Source: Pontibacter sp. E15-1
GTDB taxonomy: Bacteria > Bacteroidota > Bacteroidia > Cytophagales > Hymenobacteraceae
Assembly: GCF_022601975.1 (NCBI RefSeq)
Contig: NZ_JAKVIR010000001.1
Location: 124,001 to 188,000, forward strand
Length of the DNA stretch: 64,000 nucleotides
Reading direction: 5' to 3'
Below are positions 16,330 through 25,084 of this stretch, one piece after another. Position numbers and translations under genes: made by a program. Every line of letters begins with the position of its first letter. The first letter of the stretch is position 1. Below the pieces are notes generated by a model. It did not search any database and was not told the origin of the DNA. It saw only the letters and a program-made list of their open reading frames with translations.

Positions 16330-17590
16330 AGTCTAATCTCCTCATCATGGGATGTTCATCAATAATATCCTCCGGTATGAAGCTCGGCAGCACTTTCTCA
16401 ATGTTGTCCATCAGGTCTACCATAAAACTGCGCATAAACATCACCGAGGGCGGCACTTTCTCCACCAGCATCGAGTATAAACTCACCGGGCGGTAAGGCA
16501 CGTCGCCCACCTTATCTTTATCCAGGTCATAGCCGCTGTACTTGTCCCAGTAGTTGTTCTCGAACTTGTTTAGGGCGGAGTTCCCGTTGGTGCTCACATC
16601 AAAAGAGTTGCCGGTAAAGTTGTTGTTCCTGAACGTGTCGTCCGTGCAACTGCTCAGCAGCCTTACGGCCCATCCGTTTCGGTCGAATGTGTTGCGCTGA
16701 ATGTCCAGGCGGCTGGAGCTTTCCATATACATGCCTGCTGTGTTGCGGCGGAAAGTGTTGTTATAGATCACGCTGTTGGTAATCTCCTTCAGCAACAGGC
16801 CGTAGGCAGCGGCACCCCAGTTATCTTCAAACCTATTGTATTCCATCCGGATGTTTCGGGTATACATCACTGCCACACCGGCACCATTCTTCCGGAAGGT
16901 GTTATAGGTATACACATTGCCATCCGAGAACATGAAGTGCAGCCCGTAGCGCAGGTTATGCTGGCTCAGGTTATTTTTGATCCGGCTGTCTTTCACGAAC
17001 TCCAGATAAATGCCATCGCGGTGCCCCTCTACCCTATTGTTTCGGATAATGGAGTTGTCGCAGTACCACAGGTGTATGGCATTGCCAAGCGACGACTCGT
17101 TCACGCCTTTCACATCCTTACCAATTACCGTGTTTCCTTCTATCAGGCAGTGGTCAGAATTCTGTAGATAAATGCCAAAGTAAGTATTCAGGATGGTGTT
17201 GTTTAAGATCCGGGCGTTGCTGCGCTCAATCACACGGATGGCGGCATCATCACGGGTATAGCTTGTCTCAATGTTTTTAAAGGTTAGGCCCTGTATCGTT
17301 ACATTGTCAGCTGTAACGGTCAGTATCTGGCCTTTATAGTTTCCGTCGATCACCGGGTTGTTCTGCCCGATGAGCACAAGCGGCTTGTTGATCTCGATTC
17401 CAAACTCCTTGTATACACCATCATTAATCACTACCGTGTCGCCAGGTCTGGCTTTTTTCACGGCTTGTTTTACGGAAGTATAAGTGCATGTTTTGCACAC
17501 CTTCAGCGTGCTGCCAAAGGCAGTTGTAACCCACAGGAGCAACACTAAAGTGGCAAGTAAATTTACGATAAGCTTATTCTGGTCTTTCAT
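16292..17590 (-). CDS. nosD: NosD, periplasmic copper-centre assembly protein
   Basis: A right-handed beta-helix protein of the NosD family with signal peptide (LLATLVLLLWVTTAFG). Parallel beta-helix coils recur as the 'ARILNNTILNTYFGIYLQ', 'SIIRNNRVEGHRDGIYLE' and 'RYGLHFMFSDGNVYTYN' repeats, the carbohydrate-binding/sugar-hydrolase-like (CASH) pattern. NosD binds nitrous oxide reductase and the NosFY transporter during CuZ assembly. I choose the ATG at 17590, which opens the signal peptide directly; an ATG nine codons upstream is less likely. It overlaps nosL by 17 bases. Confidence 0.92.
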   Translation of the reverse strand: MKDQNKLIVNLLATLVLLLWVTTAFGSTLKVCKTCTYTSVKQAVKKARPGDTVVINDGVYKEFGIEINKPLVLIGQNNPVIDGNYKGQILTVTADNVTIQGLTFKNIETSYTRDDAAIRVIERSNARILNNTILNTYFGIYLQNSDHCLIEGNTVIGKDVKGVNESSLGNAIHLWYCDNSIIRNNRVEGHRDGIYLEFVKDSRIKNNLSQHNLRYGLHFMFSDGNVYTYNTFRKNGAGVAVMYTRNIRMEYNRFEDNWGAAAYGLLLKEITNSVIYNNTFRRNTAGMYMESSSRLDIQRNTFDRNGWAVRLLSSCTDDTFRNNNFTGNSFDVSTNGNSALNKFENNYWDKYSGYDLDKDKVGDVPYRPVSLYSMLVEKVPPSVMFMRSFMVDLMDNIEKVLPSFIPEDIIDEHPMMRRLDYDSDRKLTQVLR

Positions 17591-18035
17591 TGTTCTGAAC
17601 GGCTTTAACTGCCTCATCCCAGCTTAATAGCCGACCGCCCTGCTCCTGCTGTATCTTAGAAGCGACAGCCTTGTCGGCAACAGCTGTCATGTACATACCC
17701 ATTGGGCTAGGCAGTGCTTTGCTTTGTAAAAAATGCGCGCTGCGCGCATCGATCAATTCATTTGGCTGGGTATAATCCGTAACCAGTAAAAAGGCTGCTT
17801 TCCCGGCCAGTTCCGGCTGCTCGATTACGTAAGCCATCAGGCACTCCGAAGAGTCAAAGAAAAAGGGCTTTCCCTTGTCGTTCACAAGTTCGGCTCCGTA
17901 GCGGTTATCGGCCACCGTCATGTTACAGTGGGCGCAGTTGGCGGCACCGTAGGCAATTGGTTTTGGCTCGACCTGGCAACCACCCATCAGGGCAATTACC
18001 AGCATCAGGCCAAAGAGGTAAGCTAATGTTTTCAT
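17574..18035 (-). CDS. nosL: NosL, copper-delivering lipoprotein
   Basis: A 153-residue lipoprotein (lipobox LMGGC, cysteine about 20). The NosL motif NCAHCNMTV, with Cys-x2-Cys-x-Met, and the later CLMAY supply Cu(I) ligands. NosL carries copper to nitrous oxide reductase in the periplasm. It overlaps the upstream membrane-protein gene by 4 bases (ATGA) and nosD downstream by 17. Confidence 0.93.
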   Translation of the reverse strand: MKTLAYLFGLMLVIALMGGCQVEPKPIAYGAANCAHCNMTVADNRYGAELVNDKGKPFFFDSSECLMAYVIEQPELAGKAAFLLVTDYTQPNELIDARSAHFLQSKALPSPMGMYMTAVADKAVASKIQQEQGGRLLSWDEAVKAVQNNERPE

Positions 18036-18643
18036 ACCAGTGCACGTTTTGTACTTGCTTCTTGCTCTTTTGCGGCTTCTCTCCTGCCAAGGAAGTATAC
18101 CAGCAACGAAATCGCTATTCCCAGGAAAATGCCCAGGCTACCCCATGCAGGTAAAGAAAGCGCTTCAAAATTCAACAGCATCTTACTGCCAAGCAGGGGC
18201 GGAATATAGGTCATGCCGGGCACTTTAATGGCAGCCTGCGGGTCTAAGTTGGTGCCGAACTCCACCAGCCAAAGGTAAAAGTCAAGTATACCTGCTGCAC
18301 CGGCTATCATGAGCAGGACACTCCACCCTAGCACCAGCTTTCTTTTACCCAGCAAACCTACCATCACCCCGGCCGCCATAAAGAAGATCACGATGTAAGG
18401 CATGTACTGCAGCTCGGCAAAAGAATCGGCATGAATCGGTTTCATACCAATGTAATGGTTCAGGATGTTAAAGTTTTGAAGAACATGGTCAGAGCTGCCC
18501 CCTAGTTTATTCACCCAGATGTGCAGTTCAAGTCCTTCAGGGTATTGCGGGGCTTTCAGGTAGATCTTCCACATCGGGAACATAAACAGCAAGCCCAGAG
18601 ATAATGCTGCCATAATCATCAGCACTCTGTTGTAAGCTTTCAT
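18032..18643 (-). CDS. Nos-cluster membrane protein of Bacteroidota type
   Basis: A small polytopic protein with about five membrane helices. From the ATG at 18643 the protein has 203 residues; the earlier start at 18673 adds ten without clear merit. A protein of this size and position, between nosZ and nosL, is typical of clade II nos clusters in Bacteroidota, where it is thought to help with electron transfer or copper delivery, but its function is not proved. No heme-binding CxxCH or obvious copper motif is present; charged loop residues (HIWVNKLGGSSDHV) face outward. Confidence 0.75.
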   Translation of the reverse strand: MKAYNRVLMIMAALSLGLLFMFPMWKIYLKAPQYPEGLELHIWVNKLGGSSDHVLQNFNILNHYIGMKPIHADSFAELQYMPYIVIFFMAAGVMVGLLGKRKLVLGWSVLLMIAGAAGILDFYLWLVEFGTNLDPQAAIKVPGMTYIPPLLGSKMLLNFEALSLPAWGSLGIFLGIAISLLVYFLGRREAAKEQEASTKRALV

Positions 18644-18719
18644 CCTGGTAAGGGTTAAGGTGAAAAGAATCAATCAGAGGAGGCTGCGCTGGTACCCTCC
18701 TCTGATTGACAGTCGAGCC

Positions 18720-20759
18720 TTATTTCGAAGAGGCTACTGGTCCTGTTTTCTTCTTACCTGTTGAGAAGATAATCGGAACGTTGGATCCCTTTGGAGACAC
18801 TCTGATGTAACCCTGCATTTCCTGGTGCAGTGCAGAGCAGAAGTCTGTGCAGTAGAACGGATACACCCCTGCTTTCTTCGGCACCCACTTCAGGGTCTGG
18901 GTAGCGCCTGGCATTATCAGGGCCTCTGCGTTGTTGGCACCCATTATCGCGAATCCGTGCGGCACATCCCAGTCCTGCTCCAGGTTAGTAACATGGAAGT
19001 ATACCGTATCGCCTAGCTGCACACCTTCGATGTTGTCTGGTGTCATGTGGCTTCGGATCGCCGTCAATTTCACACGAATCGTATTCTTGCCTTCACGTGT
19101 CACGCTTGCATCTGCTTCTTTTTTCACGGCGTGCGGGTGCTTGTTATCTTCCAGCTTATGGAACTTCACGCTATTAGGAGCTATTTTATCAGCAACTATG
19201 GCTTGTGCGTAGTGCGGCTCAGCCACTGTAGGGAAATCAAGCAGAAGCTTCATTTTTTCGCCAGAGATGTCGATCAGCTGTGCAGAGTGCGCCAGCTCAG
19301 GACCAGTTGGCAGGTAACGGTCTTTGGTGATCTTGTTCATGGCCACCAGGTATTTGCCAAGTGGCTTTTTTGTGTCACCGCCAGGGATCATCAAGTGGCC
19401 GACAGAGTAGTAAACTGGGATTCTGTCAACTACTGTAAAGTCGCTAAGTTTCCATTTCACCACTTCTGATGACACAAACATAGAAGTATAGGCGTTTCCT
19501 TTACCGTCGAACTCAGTGTGCAATGGCCCTAAGCCTGGTTCCTTTACCTCAGCTGCCAGCACAGACTCATACTTCAGCACAGGGATGCCGTTCTTCTCGC
19601 CGTCGAAAGCTTTGTTCTTGATAGCATCCTGCATTTTAGAGAAAGAGAACACAGGGATTGATGAAGCAAGCTTGCCGCTTACCACCATGTGCTCACCTGT
19701 TGGGTCTACGTCGATACCGTGTGGTGATTTAGGGGCTGGCAACAGGTACATCATACCTGGGCACTCCTCCGGCAACAGGTAACGCACTTTCTTCTTCACA
19801 GTAGACTTGGCCATGTGCGTGTCCTTGTCCATTTTGTTGTGGTAGTAATTAGCAGGCATCTCGCGGGCCTTGCCCTCTTTGGCATATTTAGCCGCCAGTT
19901 TCCAGTTAATTGCTGCCAGGAAGTCCTTGTCGTTCTGAGATGCACCAACTTCCTTTAAAGTACCGGCCTTTTCAGTGTTATACGTGGTAAAGTACACCCA
20001 GTCTTCTGATGGGCCTTTACCGCCATTCGCCAGGTCATAGTCAAAGCCAGGCACCAGAATCTGGAAATCAAGTTCCATGTCGCCCTTCTCCTGATCTATT
20101 TTTATGAAAGAGATAGAGCCTTTGAACTCTTCGCTATATTTATCCAGGGCTATATCGCTTGTACCCCCTTTCATATCCAGTGGAACACTGAAACGCGTAC
20201 CTGCAATCACGTACTCGTTGTTATTGGTTGGGTATGGAGAGCAGTGGTTACCTGCAGAGTTAGGGATTTCCATGATCTCTACCGTCTCGAAAGTCGTCAG
20301 GTCGATACGGGCCACACGCGGCGTGTTGTTACCGTTCACAAACAGCCAGCGGCCGTCCGTCATACCGTCGCTGCGCGAAAGTTTCGGGTGGTGCAAATCA
20401 TCCCAGGGCACAAAACCGTGGGATGTCTGCAGCATGGCTTTGGACTCTTCGCTGTAGCCGTAGCCGTTCTCTCCGTGCTGCGTAAACACCGGTATGATCT
20501 TCAACAATCTCCCTGAAGGAAGGCCATAAACGGAAACCTGCCCGTTAAAGCCCCCAGAAAGGAAAGAGTAAAGCTCATCGTGCTTGCCTGGGGCAACATA
20601 CACTGCAGCGGCTGCGTCAGACGAAAGCGCTGTGGCAGTGGCACCTGCGTTGTCACCGCCCATTTTGCTACATCCCTGTAGCGCCGCGCCGGCTGCCACT
20701 GCCATCAGCAGGGCGGCCTTAGGGGCTGCTTTCTTAAATTTGGTGATCAATTTTTCCAT
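18720..20759 (-). CDS. nosZ: Nitrous oxide reductase, clade II (Sec-dependent)
   Basis: A 679-residue NosZ, which reduces N2O to N2 in the periplasm. The N-terminus is a Sec-type lipoprotein-like signal (AALQGC, cysteine about 30) with no twin arginine, the mark of atypical clade II enzymes. The seven-bladed propeller carries CuZ histidines in DDLHHPKLS, GNHCSPYPT, SPHGIDVDPTG, GPLHTEFDG, VGHLMIPGG and EPHYAQA. The C-terminal cupredoxin domain has the CuA site, C-T-D-F-C-S-A-L-H-Q-E-M, preceded by HGFAIMG. All key ligands seem present, so the enzyme should be active. A cytochrome c gene lies 29 bases upstream and would feed CuA. Confidence 0.97.
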   Translation of the reverse strand: MEKLITKFKKAAPKAALLMAVAAGAALQGCSKMGGDNAGATATALSSDAAAAVYVAPGKHDELYSFLSGGFNGQVSVYGLPSGRLLKIIPVFTQHGENGYGYSEESKAMLQTSHGFVPWDDLHHPKLSRSDGMTDGRWLFVNGNNTPRVARIDLTTFETVEIMEIPNSAGNHCSPYPTNNNEYVIAGTRFSVPLDMKGGTSDIALDKYSEEFKGSISFIKIDQEKGDMELDFQILVPGFDYDLANGGKGPSEDWVYFTTYNTEKAGTLKEVGASQNDKDFLAAINWKLAAKYAKEGKAREMPANYYHNKMDKDTHMAKSTVKKKVRYLLPEECPGMMYLLPAPKSPHGIDVDPTGEHMVVSGKLASSIPVFSFSKMQDAIKNKAFDGEKNGIPVLKYESVLAAEVKEPGLGPLHTEFDGKGNAYTSMFVSSEVVKWKLSDFTVVDRIPVYYSVGHLMIPGGDTKKPLGKYLVAMNKITKDRYLPTGPELAHSAQLIDISGEKMKLLLDFPTVAEPHYAQAIVADKIAPNSVKFHKLEDNKHPHAVKKEADASVTREGKNTIRVKLTAIRSHMTPDNIEGVQLGDTVYFHVTNLEQDWDVPHGFAIMGANNAEALIMPGATQTLKWVPKKAGVYPFYCTDFCSALHQEMQGYIRVSPKGSNVPIIFSTGKKKTGPVASSK

Positions 20760-20788
20760 CGATGTATGGTTTGTAGATGTGTCGCTTA

Positions 20789-21319
20789 TTAAATGGCTTG
20801 ATCATTTTGTCTCAGGTACTCCAGAATTGATCTGGCATCCTTCTCGTTGACGTTTTGATTGGTCATCTGCGTTAAGTGCTCAGCCAGAAGCTTTTTAGCA
20901 GCCGGGTCTTTTTTGGTCATTTCCTCTGGGTTGATGATCATGTTCATAACCCACTCTGGCTTGCGTCTTTCTGTTACTCCAGCCAGGCCAGGCCCAACCA
21001 CTTTCTGGTCGGATAGCTGATGGCAGGCAGAGCACTTTCCTTCAAAAAGCGACTTGCCTTCAGAGGCTAATGCCTCATCAATACCCTCCCCCATTTCTAC
21101 TGATTTAACTGGTCCGATTCCTTTGCCATCATCGGCCTCTGTCGCTTCTGTTGCTGCTTCGTGCGCCAGACCTGGCTCTTCTGCCATAGCTGATTCTTGT
21201 TCTCCGGATGAGCAGCTAAAAAAGATAGTGCCGCTAAGGAGAACCGTAAAGCCCAACCTCACAGATTCGCCCAACCTTTTCCGAAGTGTGCTGCTTACTA
21301 ATTTGCTCTTGTTTTTCAT
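20789..21319 (-). CDS. Monoheme cytochrome c lipoprotein, electron donor to NosZ
   Basis: A 176-residue protein with a lipoprotein signal (IFFSC, cysteine about 36), an acidic low-complexity linker rich in Glu and Ala (about 40-75), and a class I cytochrome c domain with heme site C-S-A-C-H and VGPGLAGV after it. The axial methionine is probably in HLTQMTNQNV. It is the first gene of the nos operon and likely passes electrons from the quinol pool to the CuA site of NosZ, as in other clade II clusters. Confidence 0.9.
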   Translation of the reverse strand: MKNKSKLVSSTLRKRLGESVRLGFTVLLSGTIFFSCSSGEQESAMAEEPGLAHEAATEATEADDGKGIGPVKSVEMGEGIDEALASEGKSLFEGKCSACHQLSDQKVVGPGLAGVTERRKPEWVMNMIINPEEMTKKDPAAKKLLAEHLTQMTNQNVNEKDARSILEYLRQNDQAI

Positions 21320-21376
21320 GGTAGACTACAAGTTAAAGGATAACTGTTCAGAGAGTTTTGGTGATTGTTGATACCA

Positions 21377-21427
21377 CAAAGCTAGGCTTGACAGCACATA
21401 AAATAAAAGACGCTTATCTCTTCTATT
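21377..21427 (-). promoter_or_regulatory. nos operon promoter with 26-bp operator dyad
   Basis: A perfect Bacteroidota -7 box, TAGCTTTG on the minus strand (21384-21377), lies 57 bases before the cytochrome start. Seventeen bases upstream of it begins the dyad AATAAAAGA (21402-21410), 8-bp spacer, TCTTCTATT (21419-21427). It matches the RIC operator at 17 of 18 arm positions with the same spacer length. The site covers the -33 region, and could also act on the divergent norB promoter. Confidence 0.7.
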
Positions 21428-21569
21428 ATTGATTTATGTCATTTTCCCCAACTGCTTTGCGCAGGAACTTTGGGATTGCAAAGTGGGGAAGAAATGAAGT
21501 GAATTATCTTTTTGCTGTTAATTGTAAGTGCCGTGCAACAGGATTCAATAATTCTAAAACTATAATCAT

Positions 21570-23873
21570 ATGAAGTACAGAAATCTTTGGCTGGGATTTA
21601 TAGCCGTCATCGTCGGGTCCTTTGCCGTGCTTGGCTACTACGGAATCGAGATTTATAGGGAAGCGCCCCCTATTCCACAAAAGGTGATCACGACATCGGG
21701 AAAAGTACTTTTCACAGAACAGGATATACAGGACGGCCAGAACGTATGGCAATCCACTGGCGGGCAGCAACTGGGCTCTGTCTGGGGCCATGGTGCCTAC
21801 GTTGCCCCAGATTGGAGTGCGGATTGGCTGCACAAAGAGGCTATGTACTTTCTGGACACCTGGGCGCAGCAGGAAAAAAGCGTGACTTACGATGGCCTGG
21901 ACGAAGAGGCAAAGGCAATGCTGGAGGCACGCCTGCAGAAGCAGCTTCGGGCCAACACCTATAACCCAGAAACCGGCGTGCTCACTGTGTCAGACCTTCG
22001 GGCTGAGGCTATTGCGGATGTGAGTAAGTACTATACCGGCCTCTTTATGGATGACCCGGCACTGGCAAAGCAGCGAGACGCCTTTGCGATGGCGGATAAC
22101 ACGGTGAAAGACCCTGTGCGTATGGAGAAGCTGAACGCTTTCTTCTTCTGGACTTCCTGGGCCTGCGTAACCGAGCGGCCGGGCAAAAACATCACCTATA
22201 CCAATAACTGGCCCGCCGAGAAACTGGTAGCCAATGAGCCAAGCAGTGACCTGATCATCTGGACAGGCTTCAGTGTAATCATACTTATCGCGGGTGTAGG
22301 GTTACTGGCCTTTTACTATGCGTCTAACAAAGACGATGAAATCGACCATTCTAGGTTGCCGAAGAAAGACCCGCTGTTGGGTTTGGACGCCACCCCATCC
22401 ATGAGGGCCACGCTCAAGTACTTCTGGGTCGTGACGGCGCTGATACTGGTACAGGTAACACTGGGCGTTGTGTCTGCGCACTATGGTGTGGAAGGGCAGG
22501 CGCTTTACGGTTTTCCGCTGGCCGAGTACCTTCCGTATTCTATTACCCGCACCTGGCACGTGCAGCTGGCCATCTTCTGGATCGCCACTTCCTGGCTGGC
22601 AACCGGGTTGTACATAGCGCCAGCTGTTTCGGGTCATGAGCCCAAATTCCAGCGCCTGGGCGTCAATTTCCTCTTCGTCTGCCTGCTCATTATTGTGGCT
22701 GGCTCGTTGGCTGGGCAGTGGTATGGAGTAATGCAGAAGCTGGGCTATACGGAGAACTTCTGGTTCGGCCACCAGGGGTATGAGTACGTGGACCTGGGCC
22801 GTTTCTGGCAAATCTTCCTGCTGGTCGGCCTGTTCGTATGGCTGGGGCTGATGGTTCGCGCCATCGTGCCCGCCTTCCGGAACGACGTGGAGGGGCGTCA
22901 CCTGCTGGGCATGTTCCTGATCTCGTCGGCTGCCATTGCCATCTTTTATGCCTCCGGCCTGATGTGGGGGCAGCACACCAACCTGGCCATTGCTGAGTAC
23001 TGGCGCTGGTGGGTGGTGCACCTGTGGGTAGAGGGCTTCTTCGAGGTGTTTGCCACAGTGGTCATCGCCTTCCTGTTTGTGCGCATGGGTCTCCTGGACA
23101 CGAAACTGGCCACGGCCACCGTGCTTTTTTCTACCATCATCTTCCTGTTTGGCGGTATCATCGGAACGTTTCACCACCTGTACTTCAGCGGCACGCCTAC
23201 AGCGGTAATGGCGCTGGGTGCCACGTTTAGCGCGCTGGAAGTAGTGCCCCTGGTGCTGATCGGCTTTGAGGCATACCATAACTTGAAAATCAGCAGTGCC
23301 ACGGTATGGTTAAGGGCATACAAGTGGCCGATCTACAGCTTTGTGGCCGTGGCCTTCTGGAACCTGCTGGGTGCCGGTGTGTTTGGCTTCGTGATCAACC
23401 CGCCTATCGCGCTTTACTATATGCAGGGGCTAAACACAACGCCTGTCCATGCGCACACGGCCCTGTTTGGGGTGTATGGCATGCTCGGGATCGGCCTGAT
23501 GCTGTTCGTGCTCAAAGGCCTTTCCGGCCGCCGCCGCTGGAAAGACGGTGTGATCCGCTTTGCCTTCTGGTCCATTAACGTTGGCCTGATCCTGATGGTG
23601 CTCATCAGTGTACTGCCAATCGGAATGATGCAAACCTGGGCCAGCGTGGAATACGGCCTGTGGTATGCCCGCTCCATGGAGTTTATGCAAACGGACACCA
23701 TGGAGACGCTGCGCTGGCTACGGGTAGTGGGCGATACCATCTTCGCCAGCGGTGTGGTGGCCCTGGCCTGGTTCATCCTTGGCCTGAAAACAGGCTGGTC
23801 TATGGAGGAGGGCGAGGATGTGCAGGATATCGACCTGATTCACTCCGTCAGAGAAAAGACAATCAGTAAGTAA
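21570..23873 (+). CDS. norZ: Quinol-dependent nitric oxide reductase (qNorB)
   Basis: A 767-residue single-chain NO reductase, which reduces 2 NO to N2O using quinol. The N-terminal helix and periplasmic domain (about 1-210, with QDGQNVWQSTGGQQLGSVWGHGAY) are the quinol-type extension that replaces the NorC subunit. The heme-copper-like core of about 12 helices holds the ligands in RTWHVQLAIFW, WWVVHLWVEGFFEV (His and the catalytic Glu) and GTFHHLYFSG. The N2O formed would be the substrate of the NosZ encoded divergently. The gene stands alone; a large bidirectional hairpin follows. Often also named norB. Confidence 0.95.
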   Translation: MKYRNLWLGFIAVIVGSFAVLGYYGIEIYREAPPIPQKVITTSGKVLFTEQDIQDGQNVWQSTGGQQLGSVWGHGAYVAPDWSADWLHKEAMYFLDTWAQQEKSVTYDGLDEEAKAMLEARLQKQLRANTYNPETGVLTVSDLRAEAIADVSKYYTGLFMDDPALAKQRDAFAMADNTVKDPVRMEKLNAFFFWTSWACVTERPGKNITYTNNWPAEKLVANEPSSDLIIWTGFSVIILIAGVGLLAFYYASNKDDEIDHSRLPKKDPLLGLDATPSMRATLKYFWVVTALILVQVTLGVVSAHYGVEGQALYGFPLAEYLPYSITRTWHVQLAIFWIATSWLATGLYIAPAVSGHEPKFQRLGVNFLFVCLLIIVAGSLAGQWYGVMQKLGYTENFWFGHQGYEYVDLGRFWQIFLLVGLFVWLGLMVRAIVPAFRNDVEGRHLLGMFLISSAAIAIFYASGLMWGQHTNLAIAEYWRWWVVHLWVEGFFEVFATVVIAFLFVRMGLLDTKLATATVLFSTIIFLFGGIIGTFHHLYFSGTPTAVMALGATFSALEVVPLVLIGFEAYHNLKISSATVWLRAYKWPIYSFVAVAFWNLLGAGVFGFVINPPIALYYMQGLNTTPVHAHTALFGVYGMLGIGLMLFVLKGLSGRRRWKDGVIRFAFWSINVGLILMVLISVLPIGMMQTWASVEYGLWYARSMEFMQTDTMETLRWLRVVGDTIFASGVVALAWFILGLKTGWSMEEGEDVQDIDLIHSVREKTISK

Positions 23874-23884
23874 AACAGAGGAAA

Positions 23885-23949
23885 GGGTATAAACTGAGCG
23901 GTGTTAGAGGGTGGATTTATAGCCCTTTGACACCGCTCAGTTTATACCC
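23885..23949. terminator. Perfect 20-bp hairpin after norZ
   Basis: Arms at 23885-23904 and 23930-23949 are exactly complementary over 20 bases (begin GGGTATAAACTGAG), with a 25-nt loop. Located 12 bases after the NO-reductase stop; nothing reads in from the other side within 160 bases. Probably a terminator, though the T-run is weak. Confidence 0.65.
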
Positions 23950-24115
23950 TCCCAACTAGGATTACCGGCTGACACTTTAAAGATTTTCCATCGCATCTCG
24001 CTGCTTGCTGGTAGCAAACATGATGCCGCCAGAGGTGCTTTTCGTCACCTGCCTGGCGGAATATAAAAACGTTCCGGTAACAGGAAGCGAGTGGGGCTAT
24101 CCCCTCTCGCTATGG

Positions 24116-24883
24116 TTATTGCGCCAGGTAAGCGCCGTCCACTGCATAATAAGACCCTGTCACGAAGGAAGCCTTGGCAGAGCTGAGCCACAGCACCAGT
24201 TCCGCCACCTCTTCGGCTTCGCCTAACCTGCCGATCGGGTGCAGCCGCGCCAGCGCCTCTTTTGCCTGCTGGTCAATTCCAGCTTCCGCAAGCAAAGGCG
24301 TGTTGATGAACGCCGGGCCGACGGCATTCACCCGAATCCCGCTGGCTGAATACTCCAGGGCGGCGTTTTTTGTGAGGCCCACCACGCCATGCTTTGCGGC
24401 TACGTAGGCCGCAGAGTTGGCAAAGCCGACCTGCCCCAATATGGAGGAATTGTTTACAATGGCCCCACTTCCCTGCCGTAGCATTTGCTGTATCTGGTAT
24501 TTCATGCAGTAAAACACGCTGCTCAGATTAACCGCGATAACCTTGTTCCAGCCTTCAACACTCATCTCCCCGATGGGTTTTGCCTCGCCGCCTATGCCTG
24601 CATTGTTAAAGGCGATGTCGAGACTGCCGAAGCGGGCCACGGTTTTCTGCACCAGATCCTCCATCTCCGTCGGCATTGCCACATCCGCCCGCACGAAGGT
24701 GGCTTCGGCACCCATGCTTTTAATCTCTTCGGTCACCTCGTTGCCTAGCTGCTCGTCAATATCAGACAACATAACCTTCGCACCTTCCTGCGCATATAGT
24801 ATGGCTGTTGCTTTTCCGATACCAGACGATGCGCCGGTTACGAGTGCCACTTTTCCTGTTAACTGCTTTCCCATGTGTTTCAA
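24116..24883 (-). CDS. Short-chain dehydrogenase/reductase (SDR)
   Basis: A 255-residue classical SDR. The Rossmann cofactor motif is TGASSGIG (about 17-24), with NNAG near 93, a catalytic Ser in the NNSSILG region, and YVAAKHG holding the Tyr-x3-Lys pair (about 160-164). The acidic residue after the second strand (LSDID) favours NAD(H). The substrate cannot be told; the protein resembles glucose- or 3-oxoacyl-type SDRs. It stands alone between two hairpins. Confidence 0.88.
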   Translation of the reverse strand: MKHMGKQLTGKVALVTGASSGIGKATAILYAQEGAKVMLSDIDEQLGNEVTEEIKSMGAEATFVRADVAMPTEMEDLVQKTVARFGSLDIAFNNAGIGGEAKPIGEMSVEGWNKVIAVNLSSVFYCMKYQIQQMLRQGSGAIVNNSSILGQVGFANSAAYVAAKHGVVGLTKNAALEYSASGIRVNAVGPAFINTPLLAEAGIDQQAKEALARLHPIGRLGEAEEVAELVLWLSSAKASFVTGSYYAVDGAYLAQ

Positions 24884-25008
24884 TCTTATCCGTTAAAAAA
24901 GTTTTTTGTGGTGTTTGGCAAAGTGCACTGCGCAAATCGCCCAGCCTGGAATTTCCTGGCGTCTGTGCCTCGGGCTGTTTTCTGACTGCCTTCGCCGGGG
25001 CCAGTTTT

Positions 25009-25073
25009 GACGCTACACCATCTAACCCCGGCAGCTTGTTTTCAATATTGCCGGGGTTAGATGGTATAGCGTC
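25009..25073 (-). terminator. 25-bp hairpin after the universal stress protein gene
   Basis: Arms at 25009-25033 and 25049-25073 pair over 25 bases with one mismatch (core CATCTAACCCCGGCA / TGCCGGGGTTAGATG). On the minus strand the stem is followed by AAAACTGG, so termination would be weakly T-supported. It lies 11 bases past the stop of the stress protein gene. Confidence 0.6.
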
Positions 25074-25084
25074 ACGTCGCCCTC

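Noticed and set aside
22302-23279. A 325-codon open frame on the minus strand inside the NO reductase gene
   Set aside because: It mirrors the well-supported norZ frame and is rich in His/Gln/Arg without any domain pattern; an antisense shadow.
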